Shown in pieces: positions 22,833 through 31,955 of a stretch of DNA of 64,000 bases. Under the pieces are notes generated by a model. It had not been told where the DNA came from. It worked only from the letters and a program-made list of their open reading frames with translations, and did no database searches. Each line of letters begins with the position of its first letter. Position 1 is the stretch's first letter. The translations under genes were made by a program, and so were the position numbers. Source of the stretch: Aphanomyces cochlioides (taxonomy: Eukaryota; Oomycota; Saprolegniomycetes; Saprolegniales; Verrucalvaceae); assembly GCA_019828595.1 (NCBI GenBank), contig JAHQRK010000005.1, positions 1,116,001 through 1,180,000 of the forward strand, written 5' to 3'.

Positions 22833-23866
22833 TAAGTGAAAAAAGGTGTAATGCTTCTTTAGCTGTAGAAGGTTGTTGGAATTATGTAGTATATCTTCCT
22901 TTACGTCGTTTAAGTGATTATTTTGAAAAAATGCCTTTGATAAAAGGTTCACAAATTAGATTGGTTATTAATTTTAATGCTGGGGTAACTACTTTTACTA
23001 CAGATACAACTGCTACTAATTCTAAACTTAAAATGACTTCTTATACAGCTACCGCTGGTAATACTAACCCTGTTATACTAAATTCTCCTTATATATCCCC
23101 TATTACATCAACTACTACTGCTGGTACTATTAGTATAACTACTAAAATTCAAACCTCAACTGTTACAAGAGTAGGTGCAACCACAGCTCAAAAAGGTTTT
23201 GCAGCATTACCAAATTGTAGAATTTATATACCCTCTTATAAAGTTAATCCAACGTATGAAGAGCGCTTATTAAGTAATAGAACACAAAAAATACGTTATT
23301 TAGATTGGTATCAACAACCTATAATTAATATCGCTAACGGAGCTTCTTACACTCAAGTTTTAACCACAGCTTTACCTAATGTTGAAGCTCTTATTATTTT
23401 ACCTTTCCAAAATGGTTCTACTGGATTATTTAGCACTTTTACTGGGCCACAATGGCAATCTTGTTCTGATACTGCTCCAAGTACTACAATGCCTGGTGGA
23501 ATGCTTGCATTTCAAAATTTTAACTGTCAAGTAAGTGGCCAAAATGTATTTAACCTTAATCAAAATTATAATTATGACACCTGGGCTGGGGAAGTACAAA
23601 AATTAAGTTTAAATGGTGGTTTATCTAAAGCAATTAGTAGTGGATTCGTTGGTTTTACTGAATGGACATTTTCTCCTTACATGATTGCTGATATATCACG
23701 ACGCAATGAATCTGAAGATGGTACCTACCAAAGTGTGGTGATAAGTGGGACAAATAATACAGGAGTGGCTGTAGACCTCTATTGTTTTATTTGCTATTAC
23801 AAGGAGTGCCAAATTGATGTTTTGACCGGAAATGTTGAAAGAACTATTTGATTATAGTATGAATAT

Positions 23867-23886
23867 GAATTTTAATTTAAACATTA
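23867..23886 (+). promoter_or_regulatory. Upstream motif, copy 3
   Basis: GAATTTTAATTTAAACATTA precedes the gene at 23940 by about 55 bp; a TATA-rich block (TATAATATATAC, 23925-23936) lies nearer the ATG. Confidence 0.45.
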
Positions 23887-23939
23887 CCAAATATTATAAT
23901 AAAATCATTATTTTATTTTTTTGCTATAATATATACATA

Positions 23940-24618
23940 ATGGCTTATAAAATATTCAGAACAGATTAATTAATAACGAAATTCAGCAAAAAATATCTTT
24001 AATAAAAAAAGAAAAACCTATAATAGATAAATATTATTCGGAATTAAGAGCAAAGATAATACCAACTATAGATGAACTACCCCCAAATCCAGATGAAAAT
24101 CAAGTAAGATATTACTTAACAAATGCTTTATCACCGATATTAAAAGACCAAACATCAAATTTTATAGCTAAGCTAAGTAATTCAAATGATCTCATTGCAG
24201 TTTACAGATTGAGTTCCGATTTCTTATTTAAAGTGAAAGATCTTAAAGGTATGGATAGTAATTTCTTATTTGATTTGTGGAATAAATATAAACAAAAACT
24301 GCTAAATTATGATAATTCCGAAGAAGAAAAAAGCGCTATTCCTGTAGTCCAACCTATACATGCACCTTATGGTACTACTATTCGACGAAGCCATAGAGTC
24401 AAAGCAGGTAGAAAACCTAAAAATGATAACAAATCTAATGCAATAATAGAACAGCTAAAAAATAGTCCTTTATTCAAGGCAAAGCAAAGTAATATACAGT
24501 ATCAGATATACCAGAGATGCCTTTATCTGGGCATGGAATTCATAAAATGCATAATAACACATTAAAACGAACAGTAAGTAGAGGTATAGTTGGACATACT
24601 TATGTAGCTCGTAGATAA
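23940..24618 (+). pseudogene. Charged virion-associated protein, element A, frameshifted
   Basis: ATG at 23940 follows a TATA-rich block. After nine codons the frame slips and then reads a long Lys/Glu/Asp-rich protein including 'IIDKYYSELRAKIIPT', a basic stretch 'RRSHRVKAGRKPKNDN', and a C-terminus in a third frame ('LKRTVSRGIVGHTYVARR') that stops at 24616-24618. Position after the capsid gene and overall character recall the element B gene at 55146-56399, but sequence identity is weak. Function unknown. Confidence 0.5.
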
Positions 24619-24663
24619 ATATTATTTATATAATTTATCATTGTGTATATATATATGGTTTAA

Positions 24664-24991
24664 TTATAAGTGATTTAAATATACCTACATATAGTCAAAT
24701 TAACAAGGATAGATTTAAAGAAAGAAGACGAGCTTGGGCATTAGCTAATAAAGATAAAATTCGAGAATATAATAATCGTTGGAGAAATAAGAACAGAGAA
24801 CGTTTAAAACAACAACAAGATGAATATAATAAAACAGGGATTACAAATCTAAGTTAATACAACGCTTTAATGTTTTAAAAGACGAATTGCTTATAAATAT
24901 TGATAGTAATGATTTATTAATTGAACTAAGTAATGTTTTAGATGAAATGCAAAAATTAAATATAATAGATGAAGAAGAATATAATAATTAA
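24664..24991 (+). pseudogene. Basic, charged protein remnant
   Basis: An open stretch reads 'FKERRRAWALANKDKIREYN' followed by more K/R/N/E-rich residues, slips near 24838 and ends with an acidic helix to a stop at about 24991. No ATG is in frame at the start. The K-x3-Y-x3-N pattern resembles the linker of the GIY-YIG protein of element B (53653-54273), so it may be part of a degraded homologue. Confidence 0.4.
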
Positions 24992-25034
24992 AAAATATTT
25001 TAAAAATATTTGTTATAATATAAATAAAATAAAT

Positions 25035-25902
25035 ATGTCTGGTTCAAGTTTAATAACATTGATTTCAAGCAATGTATCATCTACTCAAACAAATGTGTTT
25101 AATTACTCGTTTCCTCCAGGCTCTGTTAATTTTAAGAATGCTCGTGTTGCTGTCCAATCTATTATTATCCCGTATAGTTGGTTAAATGTTAATGGTACAG
25201 TTTACAATAATGCTGCTTTACAATTAGTTTTTCCAGTTAGAATTTCTGCTGTTAATACAACAGCGACATTAAATATTACAATTCCTAATGGGTTTTACAC
25301 TGTTTCTCAACTAAATTCATATCTTCAAAGTCAAATGATTGCTGCAGGTTATTATTTAGTGAACGGGAGTTCCCGAAATGCGTATTACTTAGAAATTGTT
25401 GCTAATACTCAACTTAATAATGCTCAACTTAATTGTTACGTTGTTCCTATTATTTTACCTGGAGGTTATAGTTATGGTGCTACAGGATCTTGGGGAGCTG
25501 CTGGAGTTGGAGTTTTAATACAACTGGTAATTTTGTACCACAATTAGTTACTTTAAATAATGATTTTGGTAGTCTTATTGGTTTTGCTACAAATACTACT
25601 TTTCCTGCGTCAAATAGTAGTTCAACTACTGTTAGACACTATCTTCTCTTGTTCCACAAATAACGCCCGTCCAATGTATTTATGTCGGATGTAGTTTAGT
25701 AAAAAATATTTATGCAAATCCCACAAATATTGTTTGTAATATACCTCTAACATCAGCATATGCTACAAATATAATATACGCCCCTCAAGAATTTGTTTGG
25801 TTACCAATTTTATCTGGAAATTTTCCTTCTTTTACAGTTCAATTTTATGACCAATCATATCGAAATTTACCAAGAATTGATACTAATCTGACTATTAACT
25901 AA
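25035..25902 (+). pseudogene. Minor capsid (penton-like, jelly-roll) protein, element A
   Basis: Starts MSGSSLITLISSNVSSTQTN at 25035; the longer open frame from 24969 adds residues not present in the homologue. The N-terminus 'FNYSFPPGSVNFKNARVAVQ' matches 'LRYSFGNSSVNFTNMELAVA' of the element B protein (52785). The frame slips near 25500 and 25630 and ends at 25900-25902 with 'FVWLPILSGNFPSFTVQFYD' shortly upstream. It is probably the single jelly-roll protein that closes capsid vertices in polinton-like virions. Confidence 0.7.
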
Positions 25903-25961
25903 TTAATTGAAACTAATAATGCATCTGATAATAAATAAATAATAATAATAACTTATTTTCT

Positions 25962-25972
25962 TATATATATAC
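25962..25972 (+). promoter_or_regulatory. TATATATA promoter-like block
   Basis: TATATATATAC ends 3 bp before the ATG at 25976. The same block precedes the next gene (26277-26286). Confidence 0.5.
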
Positions 25973-25975
25973 ATA

Positions 25976-26167
25976 ATGCAAATTTTAAAAACAAGTGGTA
26001 ATATTTTAAAAACAAATGGACATGTCATTCGACATGGACATATTGGAGGAAGTATTAATCATCTAATACATCATATTAAACAAGGAGGAGGTAATATTAC
26101 TGAGCTTAAACATCAATTAGCTAATTTAATTATAAAGCCAAAACCTAAAAAACGTATTAAGTTTTAA
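25976..26167 (+). CDS. Small His/Lys-rich protein
   Basis: An intact 63-residue frame with the internal repeat 'ILKTSGN ILKTNGH', then 'VIRHGHIGGSINHLIHHIKQ' and a basic tail (KPKPKKRIKF). Basic and histidine-rich, it could be a DNA-binding core protein of the virion, by analogy only. It lies between the minor capsid gene and the pVI-like gene and has its own TATA block. Confidence 0.55.
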   Translation: MQILKTSGNILKTNGHVIRHGHIGGSINHLIHHIKQGGGNITELKHQLANLIIKPKPKKRIKF

Positions 26168-26286
26168 AGCAGGTGTTAATGAGCCCCTGAATGAGCATTT
26201 TGCAAGAAAGATTCTTTAGTCAAGAAACCTCTTGGGTTAATTATTTAATTAAATTATTTTATTTTTTGTTAGATTTAATATATATA

Positions 26287-26805
26287 ATGCCACATCAACA
26301 TAAACACGCAGATGGTCATATTCCAGTACATGTATATTTGAGTAAAATTCATATTTCGAAAGCTAAAAATGGCCACCCAATTCAGCTATCTCACCATCAA
26401 ATTAATGTACATGGACATCAAATAATCCATGCTCATCTAGAAAATTATAAAAAATTATTACATTCCCATCATCATAAAAAAGGTGTAAGAATTCATTTAA
26501 CTCATCACGAAATGGCACAAGGCAAAGGCTTTTGGGACGTTCTTAAATCTATTGCTTCTCCTGTATTATTTGGCTTACAAGGTGTTGCAAAAGAAATATT
26601 CCCTGATTCAACAAAACCAATTGCTAATATTCGAGATGGTATTAGAACAGCTACAGGATACGGCATCAAACCACATAAAAAACTATGTTTACTCATGGTG
26701 GTGGACCAAAATATTTTCCTGGTCAACATGCTGCTGGTAAAGGTATTAAAAACATCATAAAAACACGCAAAAGGCACTGGTATCCAACCATCCGGATTTT
26801 ATTAA
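26287..26805 (+). pseudogene. pVI-like minor virion protein, element A
   Basis: Starts MPHQHKHADGHIPVHVYL at 26287, directly after TAATATATATA. Order of features: a His-rich N-terminus, 'LSKIHISKAKNGHPIQLSHH', 'ENYKKLLH', 'GVRIHLTHHEM', then the amphipathic helix 'GFWDVLKSIASPVLFGLQGV'. The C-terminus, after a slip near 26685, ends 'GTGIQPSGFY'. The element B gene at 54355-54828 shows the same order (ISKSKLAKALKGG, PENAKKIIAA, VRLDITHGEIH, GSIWESIKNGLSTVWNTVGK). Amphipathic-helix minor proteins of this kind, as in adenovirus pVI, help the particle cross membranes; that role is inferred. Confidence 0.62.
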
Positions 26806-26838
26806 TATTAATTAAAAATATGTTTATTATATAATATA

Positions 26839-27006
26839 ATGAGTCAAAGCGATGATGGAAAAAATAAAAAAATATATGAAGACTTCATCAATAAATGCCA
26901 TGATATAGCAGATAAACATGAAGATTTTTGTAATAATAATTGTTTCAAAGATTATACTACTGGTTGGTATCCACAAACAAAAGAATGTATAAAATCTTCA
27001 TCATGA
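26839..27006 (+). CDS. Small Cys-containing protein
   Basis: A 55-residue frame starting MSQSDDGKNKKIYED, with Cys residues in 'NKCHDIADKHEDFCNNNC' and 'TKECIKSSS'. ATG follows TATATAATATA. No family recognised. It could be a small virion or redox protein of element A. Confidence 0.45.
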   Translation: MSQSDDGKNKKIYEDFINKCHDIADKHEDFCNNNCFKDYTTGWYPQTKECIKSSS

Positions 27007-27148
27007 GTCCTTCGTTGAATGTAATAGTATATTTTGTCTCAAAATGAATGAAAACCAATGTTTAATCCCTTCTTATACAAGACCAAACCAAAAACAATTA
27101 TAACTGAATTAACGTATTATGATTCAGATTATGAATGAGTTTAACTTT

Positions 27149-27169
27149 GAATTTTAATTTAAACATAAG
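27149..27169 (+). promoter_or_regulatory. Upstream motif, copy 4
   Basis: GAATTTTAATTTAAACATAAG, 52 bp before the ATG at 27221; matches copies at 13424, 13794 and 23867. Confidence 0.45.
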
Positions 27170-27220
27170 ATTACTATTTATATATACTTAGTAAAAATTG
27201 TTACAAATTCATCGGAATAC

Positions 27221-27361
27221 ATGAAAGCATATTATCAAAAAAATAAAGATAAATTAGGTAAAGTAGTTCATATTGTTTGTGATTGTGGTATGAAAATTAA
27301 TCAGACATCTAAAAGTTATCATTATTAAAACTAAAAATCATTTCTTTTTATTAGAACGTGC
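27221..27361 (+). pseudogene. Zinc-finger tail remnant of a GIY-YIG-like protein
   Basis: ATG at 27221 opens 'MKAYYQKNKDKLGKVVHIVC' followed by DCG. After a slip it reads KTKNHFFLL. The pattern C-x-C-G followed by paired His matches the C-terminal finger of the element B GIY-YIG protein ('FTCECGGTW...HENTKKH'). Only the tail survives; the catalytic part is absent here. Confidence 0.4.
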
Positions 27362-27472
27362 CAGCAAAGCTGAGCCCTCAACAGAAGGATTTTCTTTATC
27401 CCAAAGGAGCCCTCTAGTTTAACATAAAAAAAACCATGAAATCTTATTAATAACACTTAAAATTGGTTTCTT

Positions 27473-28596
27473 TCAATTTTTGAATTTCTTTTTTGGTTTT
27501 AATTTTTCATTTTCTTCTTTTAATTTTTGAATTTCTTTTTGTGATTCATAATATTTAACTTTATAGTTTATTTCCTCTTCATCACTTTTTGTATCTTCAT
27601 ATTTTTCAATAACATTTCCTAAAATATCTTCTTCTTCGCCATCAACATTAGTAATAATCCCAGTTTGAACATTAATATATTTGATTCTGTCAGTTGTCCA
27701 CAAGTCAGTTCGAACTTCAAAATTACAAAATAGAAATACGTGTGGTGGTTTGATATTAACTTTACATGATTCATATTTTCCAGAATTTACCAACCCATTT
27801 TTTAGCTTCTCAATTGTATTATATTGTAAATAATTTTCACTCTCTCGCGGAATATCTAATAATAACGCACTTGGGTCAAGTCCTTCTTTACACATCTGCG
27901 AGAGCTGAAAATACACATTATCCGGCTTACCATCTACTAATAAAATATCATATAGAGTATTAATATAACTGCATAAAAACGATTTCCCATTATTTCCGGC
28001 AATGTCTTCCACTAAATAAATATTGCGCGGGTGGGCTTCAGTTTTTAAAATATCTAATACAGTTGATTGAAATTTGTTATTTTTACTTCCCCATTTAACC
28101 GTGTCAAATTTTTTCTTAATATCAGCCATTTTTAATTGTTCGTGGTAATCGTTTATAGCTTCTATTGTTTTATTTGATTATGTAATTTTTCTATACTTTT
28201 GGAAAAACTGCTTTTTTGGTAATTTCAAGAAATCCTCGATACTAACATCATCACATGTACAACAACTTTTATAATATCGAGTTATTCTATTGTCCTTATT
28301 TGTATCTATAATATTCTCCGTCTTTTTGAAGCCTGCGTGGATAATAAAATGTTCAGATTGTTTTGTTAATTCTTTTTCATTTATCACACTTTTTAACGTT
28401 AAACAAATTATATTAATACCATTTTTCACTTCAACACATTTTTTCGTAATTTCTCTCTTTTCCATGATAGTATTAATCACATCATCTTCAGATTTATTGG
28501 TAAAAAGTATTATATTTCTTGACCCAATTTTGCTTTTACTTTCTTTCACTTTTCTAAATATTCATTTTTTAAATCTTCTATTTCAAAATTTGCCAT
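27473..28596 (-). pseudogene. CRESS-DNA-virus-type Rep (SF3 helicase), element A
   Basis: The C-terminal 218 residues (28129-27473) are a superfamily 3 helicase of the circovirus/nanovirus Rep type. They show Walker A 'DIAGNNGKSFL', Walker B 'ALLLDIPRE', a conserved 'LKNGLVNSGKYES' loop, motif C 'PPHVFLFCNF' and a C-terminal coiled coil. Upstream, the frame 28549-28178 is in the same phase and separated by one TAA (28178-28180), so the two are one gene. A start at 28596 is joined by a further slip. The N-terminal region should be the HUH nuclease, but no HUH or YxxK motif is evident, so nuclease function may be lost. Rep helicases unwind DNA in rolling-circle replication. It reads towards the core, just inside the palindrome and right TIR. 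Confidence 0.75.
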
Positions 28597-28623
28597 TGTA
28601 AATATTATAAAAAAATTATTTTA

Positions 28624-29216
28624 TGTATGGATAATCGTGGAAATCCGACAAATTCATCCGACATTTATCTGATTGGTCAAAACAATTTCACTTAGACTTG
28701 TACGTCAACAATTGTGCACTCCAACCTGGTCGAAGCACAAAACAAGCTCAAGAGCACTCTGGGGCACCAAAGATAGACCAAAATGTAGCTGACATCACGT
28801 TGAACCTGTTCCACTATGTACAAGGCTCCAATTCGCCCTCGTTTGCACGCAAAACAGCTTTAAAGCAAAAATTTTGCAAAACAGCTTTAAAGCAAAAATC
28901 AAAATTTTTCAAAATTTTTAAAAAATTTTGCAAAACAGCTTTAAAGCAAAAATCAAAAATTTTCAAAATTTTTGCTTTAAAGCTGTTTTGCGTGCAAACG
29001 AGGGCGAATTGGAGCCTTGTACATAGTGGAACAGGTTCAACGTGATGTCAGCTACATTTTGGTCTATCTTTGGTGCCCCAGAGTGCTCTTGAGCTTGTTT
29101 TGTGCTTCGACCAGGTTGGAGTGCACAATTGTTGACGTACAAGTCTAAGTGAAATTGTTTTGACCAATCAGATAAATGTCGGATGAACTTGTCGGATTTC
29201 CACGATTATCCATACA
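28624..29216. mobile_element. 593-bp near-perfect palindrome (fold-back MITE)
   Basis: Ends TGTATGGATAATCG...CGATTATCCATACA. The two arms of about 270 bp are almost identical (for example one mismatch in the GACAAATTCATCC block). The centre holds three copies of a GCAAAACAGCTTTAAAGCAA unit and AAAATTTT runs. Flanking TTA on both sides could be the duplication. No coding capacity. It sits between the Rep gene and the right TIR of element A. Confidence 0.85.
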
Positions 29217-29224
29217 TTAAAAAT

Positions 29225-29494
29225 TTATAGTTTAAGAGTTTTGAAAACTATAAAACTATATAACTCTATTTTCCTCTAAGTGAATTAGAGTAGAAAACTG
29301 AAAAACTAAAAACAGTATTTTCAGAGTTATACAAAAAGGTTAACACTTATTTCATTTCCTAACTTAGCATAAATTTTTATATGCGAAGCATTTAGTTAAT
29401 AATATAGTTAAACTTGTAGTTGAGGATGTGCAGTGAAGCAAGCAACAAGGAGGGAAGAAACTTCGTTTCTCTCTCTCTCACTCAAGCTTTTTTT
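29225..29494. repeat. Right terminal inverted repeat of element A
   Basis: Reverse complement of the left repeat at 9246-9490, ending ...CTCAAGCTTTTTTT, followed by the duplicated GCACT at 29495-29499. Confidence 0.85.
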
Positions 29495-29499
29495 GCACT
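29495..29499. repeat. Right TSD of element A (GCACT)
   Basis: Direct repeat of 9241-9245. Confidence 0.75.
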
Positions 29500-29990
29500 C
29501 GGGAAGCAACATTTAATCAAGTCGATGGAGATTCTCATGACGTGATTGATATTTCATTGCAGTGGTGAAAATGGATCGCGAAATAACAAAACGGATGACA
29601 ATTCTACTTTTCGAGTGCAATGCCTGCACCGAGTCGATGCATATTCGACTGCGCTGTGATTACACTACGCAGTGTATCCAGATGTAGAGACTGCTGGAGT
29701 ATATCGTCCCATGGACGCAATACACCGACACACGGTTGCATTTGTGTCAAAAAAGATCGGCCAACGCATTTGAGGAATGTTCGCCAGCATGGAAATGTGC
29801 CTGTTCGGCTGCCAGTTCCACCCCTGCGATCCAACGACAATTTAAGACACCAAACAACATTTGCAATGCGCTGGGTCGCAGCGTCGCGTCATATTTCTGT
29901 GTTTAACTTAGTCCTGCATGAAAGAAATGGACTATTGACGTAAAACTCTGAGCTCAAATTGGAAAGACTGATATTATTGTAGGATCGTTG

Positions 29991-30511
29991 TCATGGCATT
30001 GGCGAGAGAAAAGGGTTAAGATCTTCACTGCCTTCCTTGGTGACGGCAAAGAAGCCGCGGTGAAATTCGACCGAGTCCACCATCGCAATATCGCCGAGAA
30101 TAATATCCAGCGTTTCATCGTCCATGCAAATGCTCGAGACATCAATGTTCACAGGCTGGCAATCAACGACATTTTGTAGTTGTGAAGAATAGTCGATGCA
30201 GCTTGCTCTCTGTCTTCGTGATGAGCACAGCGACGCCGGGCTTCTTCCAGATTCATGCATCCATGGACTTGGCATAAATTTGTCCAAGTGTGATGTTTGT
30301 GCCTCGTACAAACACCATGGCTTCGTACATTCGAGATGCATCCAGGAATGCAGCATTTACTTCTCCCCCCGTGTTTGACACACGTATTTCGAGCGTACGT
30401 TTGATTGTGGCATCCTTCAACCTTGCATTTGGTTCGGCTTTTGTGGAGCTCATATCTGCCAGTCAGAAGTGCAAGATTGGCGCAGTTGTTGAAAAGACAA
30501 GCAGATGCCAT
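29991..30511 (-). pseudogene. WRKY19-like zinc-finger protein, degraded
   Basis: Opens MASACLFNNCANLALLTGRY at 30511. The first finger has lost its third Cys (TGRYELH instead of TGKCExH), the next ones are recognisable, and the fourth is disrupted. The family's C-terminal motif (LDIILGDIAMVDS) is read in another frame ending at 29991. This is the oldest-looking copy of the cluster and lies about 490 bp right of element A. Confidence 0.7.
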
Positions 30512-31762
30512 GGTTGGGTCAAATTGAAAGTGAAAGTACCTTTATTGGTGTTGTGGAAGTGGACGAGACATCCAAGGACCTACAAGAAGGATTACCATGC
30601 TGTGGAACTGGTGATCGAGAAGAATTGACGGACATTGCAATCGACAACTCTGACTTGTTCGCATCGTGTGACTCTGGATTTTTCCTGGCAAGCGCATGAC
30701 GCACGTATAAAACGCACCGCTTTCAAGTGAAAATGTTCGTGAATTGAGAACGAAAAGTCCATTGTTGCCCGATTTTTCCAGAACCAGGTCACCATGATTG
30801 AAAGAAATCGACACAACTTGGCCTCGAGAATTGAATGATTTGCAATTCCTGAGTACTAAAGAGTCGTATTTCCTTCAGTTGGGGTCGGGATGCTGTCCAC
30901 CTTATCGTGTTCTGATCTGTTGTCTTGCGCTTGTAGAATTTTTTCTGATTGAGCGACAGCGGCTGTTCAAAGACATAAGGTAAAGCTAGTTGCTGAATAG
31001 TTGCTGCGTAACGAGTCAACTCTTATCCATGGCGCTTGAACACTACCTCAGTCTTCACACCGTCCTTGTGTTTCATACTGTCGCCATGTTGGAATCCTCA
31101 GTAAAACCGTTGAATCGTGAACTTGCAGAGCTACACTTTGATTTTTGCGATCCGTGATGGAACAATTACTACTCGTGCAATATCACAAGTTTGAATTGAT
31201 TCTCGGGTGTAAGAAGATATGATTAGAGGCTGAAATTTTTGCAAGTAGTTATGATTAGAGGCTGCATTAAGCGCGATCCATTGACCTTGACAAACTAAGC
31301 AATGGAGCGAGTTTTAGAACAACTGAACAACAATGGTTCCTTGCGCAAAATATGCGCATCCCCAGCGCGGTGATGGATCTAGGAGCAAGTCTTTACCTGA
31401 TATTGATAAAAGATACATTTAAAGAGAAAAAGAGATTCAAAATCGATTTGGCAAATCGACTGCAAACTCCAAATTCATGCGAATTGACAATACCATTCAC
31501 GTCAAAAAGGTAATCAAGTCGAAGGACGTGCTACAATGCGTTGTGTGCAAAGGTGGTGGAAAATATGTACAAAGCAAGTTTGCTCTAAATGAGCCGGATT
31601 TTGATATCATCATGGCATAGTCCTTTGCCAGTTAGGTTGTGTTATCACAACATCAATATTTTAGCTCAATTGAGCGATAAATTGACTTATCTGGAGTCAT
31701 TCTTCTTGCAAAGATGAAAGAAAATTCCCCGACGACGCTCACGATATTGGATTGTTCATGGA
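30512..31762. other. Intergenic, no certain gene
   Basis: No domain-bearing frame. A 47-codon frame at about 31477-31620 holds a CxxC ('LQCVVCKGGGKYVQ') but no family was recognised. A short stretch near 30625-30660 (LTDIAID) resembles 35155-35185, suggesting a dispersed repeat. Confidence 0.4.
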
Positions 31763-31840
31763 GTGCGTTATGGTAGAGAAACAAAAATAGTTCAAAGCAA
31801 AATTCGATTCAAACTAGACGAGGCACTCTTTTGTGCTTTG

Positions 31841-31912
31841 TTCAAGATTCGTCTCGTTGATCTTCATCCAATCTTCAAAGAGCTTGATCTTACTGGCAAT
31901 CCTCAACTCAAC
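31841..31912 (+). pseudogene. Relic of a polinton major capsid gene
   Basis: About 23 codons reading 'FKIRLVDLHPIFKELDLTGN' and PQLN match 'LKIRLVDLHPIFKELDLIGN' and PQLK of the element B capsid protein (48655-48727) almost perfectly. At DNA level identity is only about 85 percent, with mostly silent differences. It is embedded in a 65-codon frame (31763-31960) that shows no other capsid similarity. It appears to be a scrap of another related virus left in host DNA. Confidence 0.72.
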
Positions 31913-31955
31913 TGGTATTTGGTTCACAAAACAATTTGCCAAGTCTGTATTTCAG

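Larger units (their letters stand above)
20319..23851 (+). pseudogene. Major capsid protein (double jelly-roll), element A, split by Tc1
   Basis: Starts at ATG 20319 with MSFNIADRYQVDQ, slips near 20390, then continues in the frame 20332-20862 (N-terminal jelly roll, 'NFINFVDSIQVFVNGSQMVD'). It slips again near 20840 and reaches the Tc1 insertion at 21046. Coding resumes after 22833 as 'CNASLAVEGCWNYVVYLPL' and runs to 23851, ending with a C-terminal jelly roll and 'VDLYCFICYYKECQIDVLTG'. The last motif matches 'LVLVIDERELSIDRLTGEV' of the element B capsid protein (49646). The double jelly-roll major capsid protein is the hallmark of polintoviruses, PLVs and virophages and forms pseudohexameric capsomers. 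Confidence 0.82.
9246..29494. mobile_element. Element A: endogenous Maverick/Polinton-like virus, 20.2 kb
   Basis: Bounded by inverted repeats beginning AAAAAAAGCTTGAG and flanked by GCACT on both sides. The strongly AT-rich core (about 13.4-28.6 kb) encodes major and minor capsid proteins, packaging ATPase, adenovirus-type protease, rve integrase with chromodomain, B-family DNA polymerase, an S74-tipped fibre and a CRESS-type Rep helicase. Between the left TIR and the core lies a Crinkler gene of higher GC. Nested inside are a mariner (9673-11393), a Tc1-like element in the capsid gene (21047-22832) and a palindromic element (28624-29216). Nearly every viral gene carries frameshifts, so the copy is probably inactive. 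Without the three insertions it would be about 16.1 kb. Confidence 0.85.

Noticed and set aside
24969..25034. Upstream extension of the element A minor capsid frame
   Set aside because: The element B homologue begins at the residue equivalent to 25035.
27473..28129. AAA+ or D5-type viral helicase
   Set aside because: The NGLVNSGKYES loop and PPHVFLFCNF fit the CRESS Rep SF3 type better.
28860..29000. Repeat array in the palindrome core considered as CRISPR-like
   Set aside because: Units are few, AT-rich, without unique spacers, and the genome is eukaryotic.
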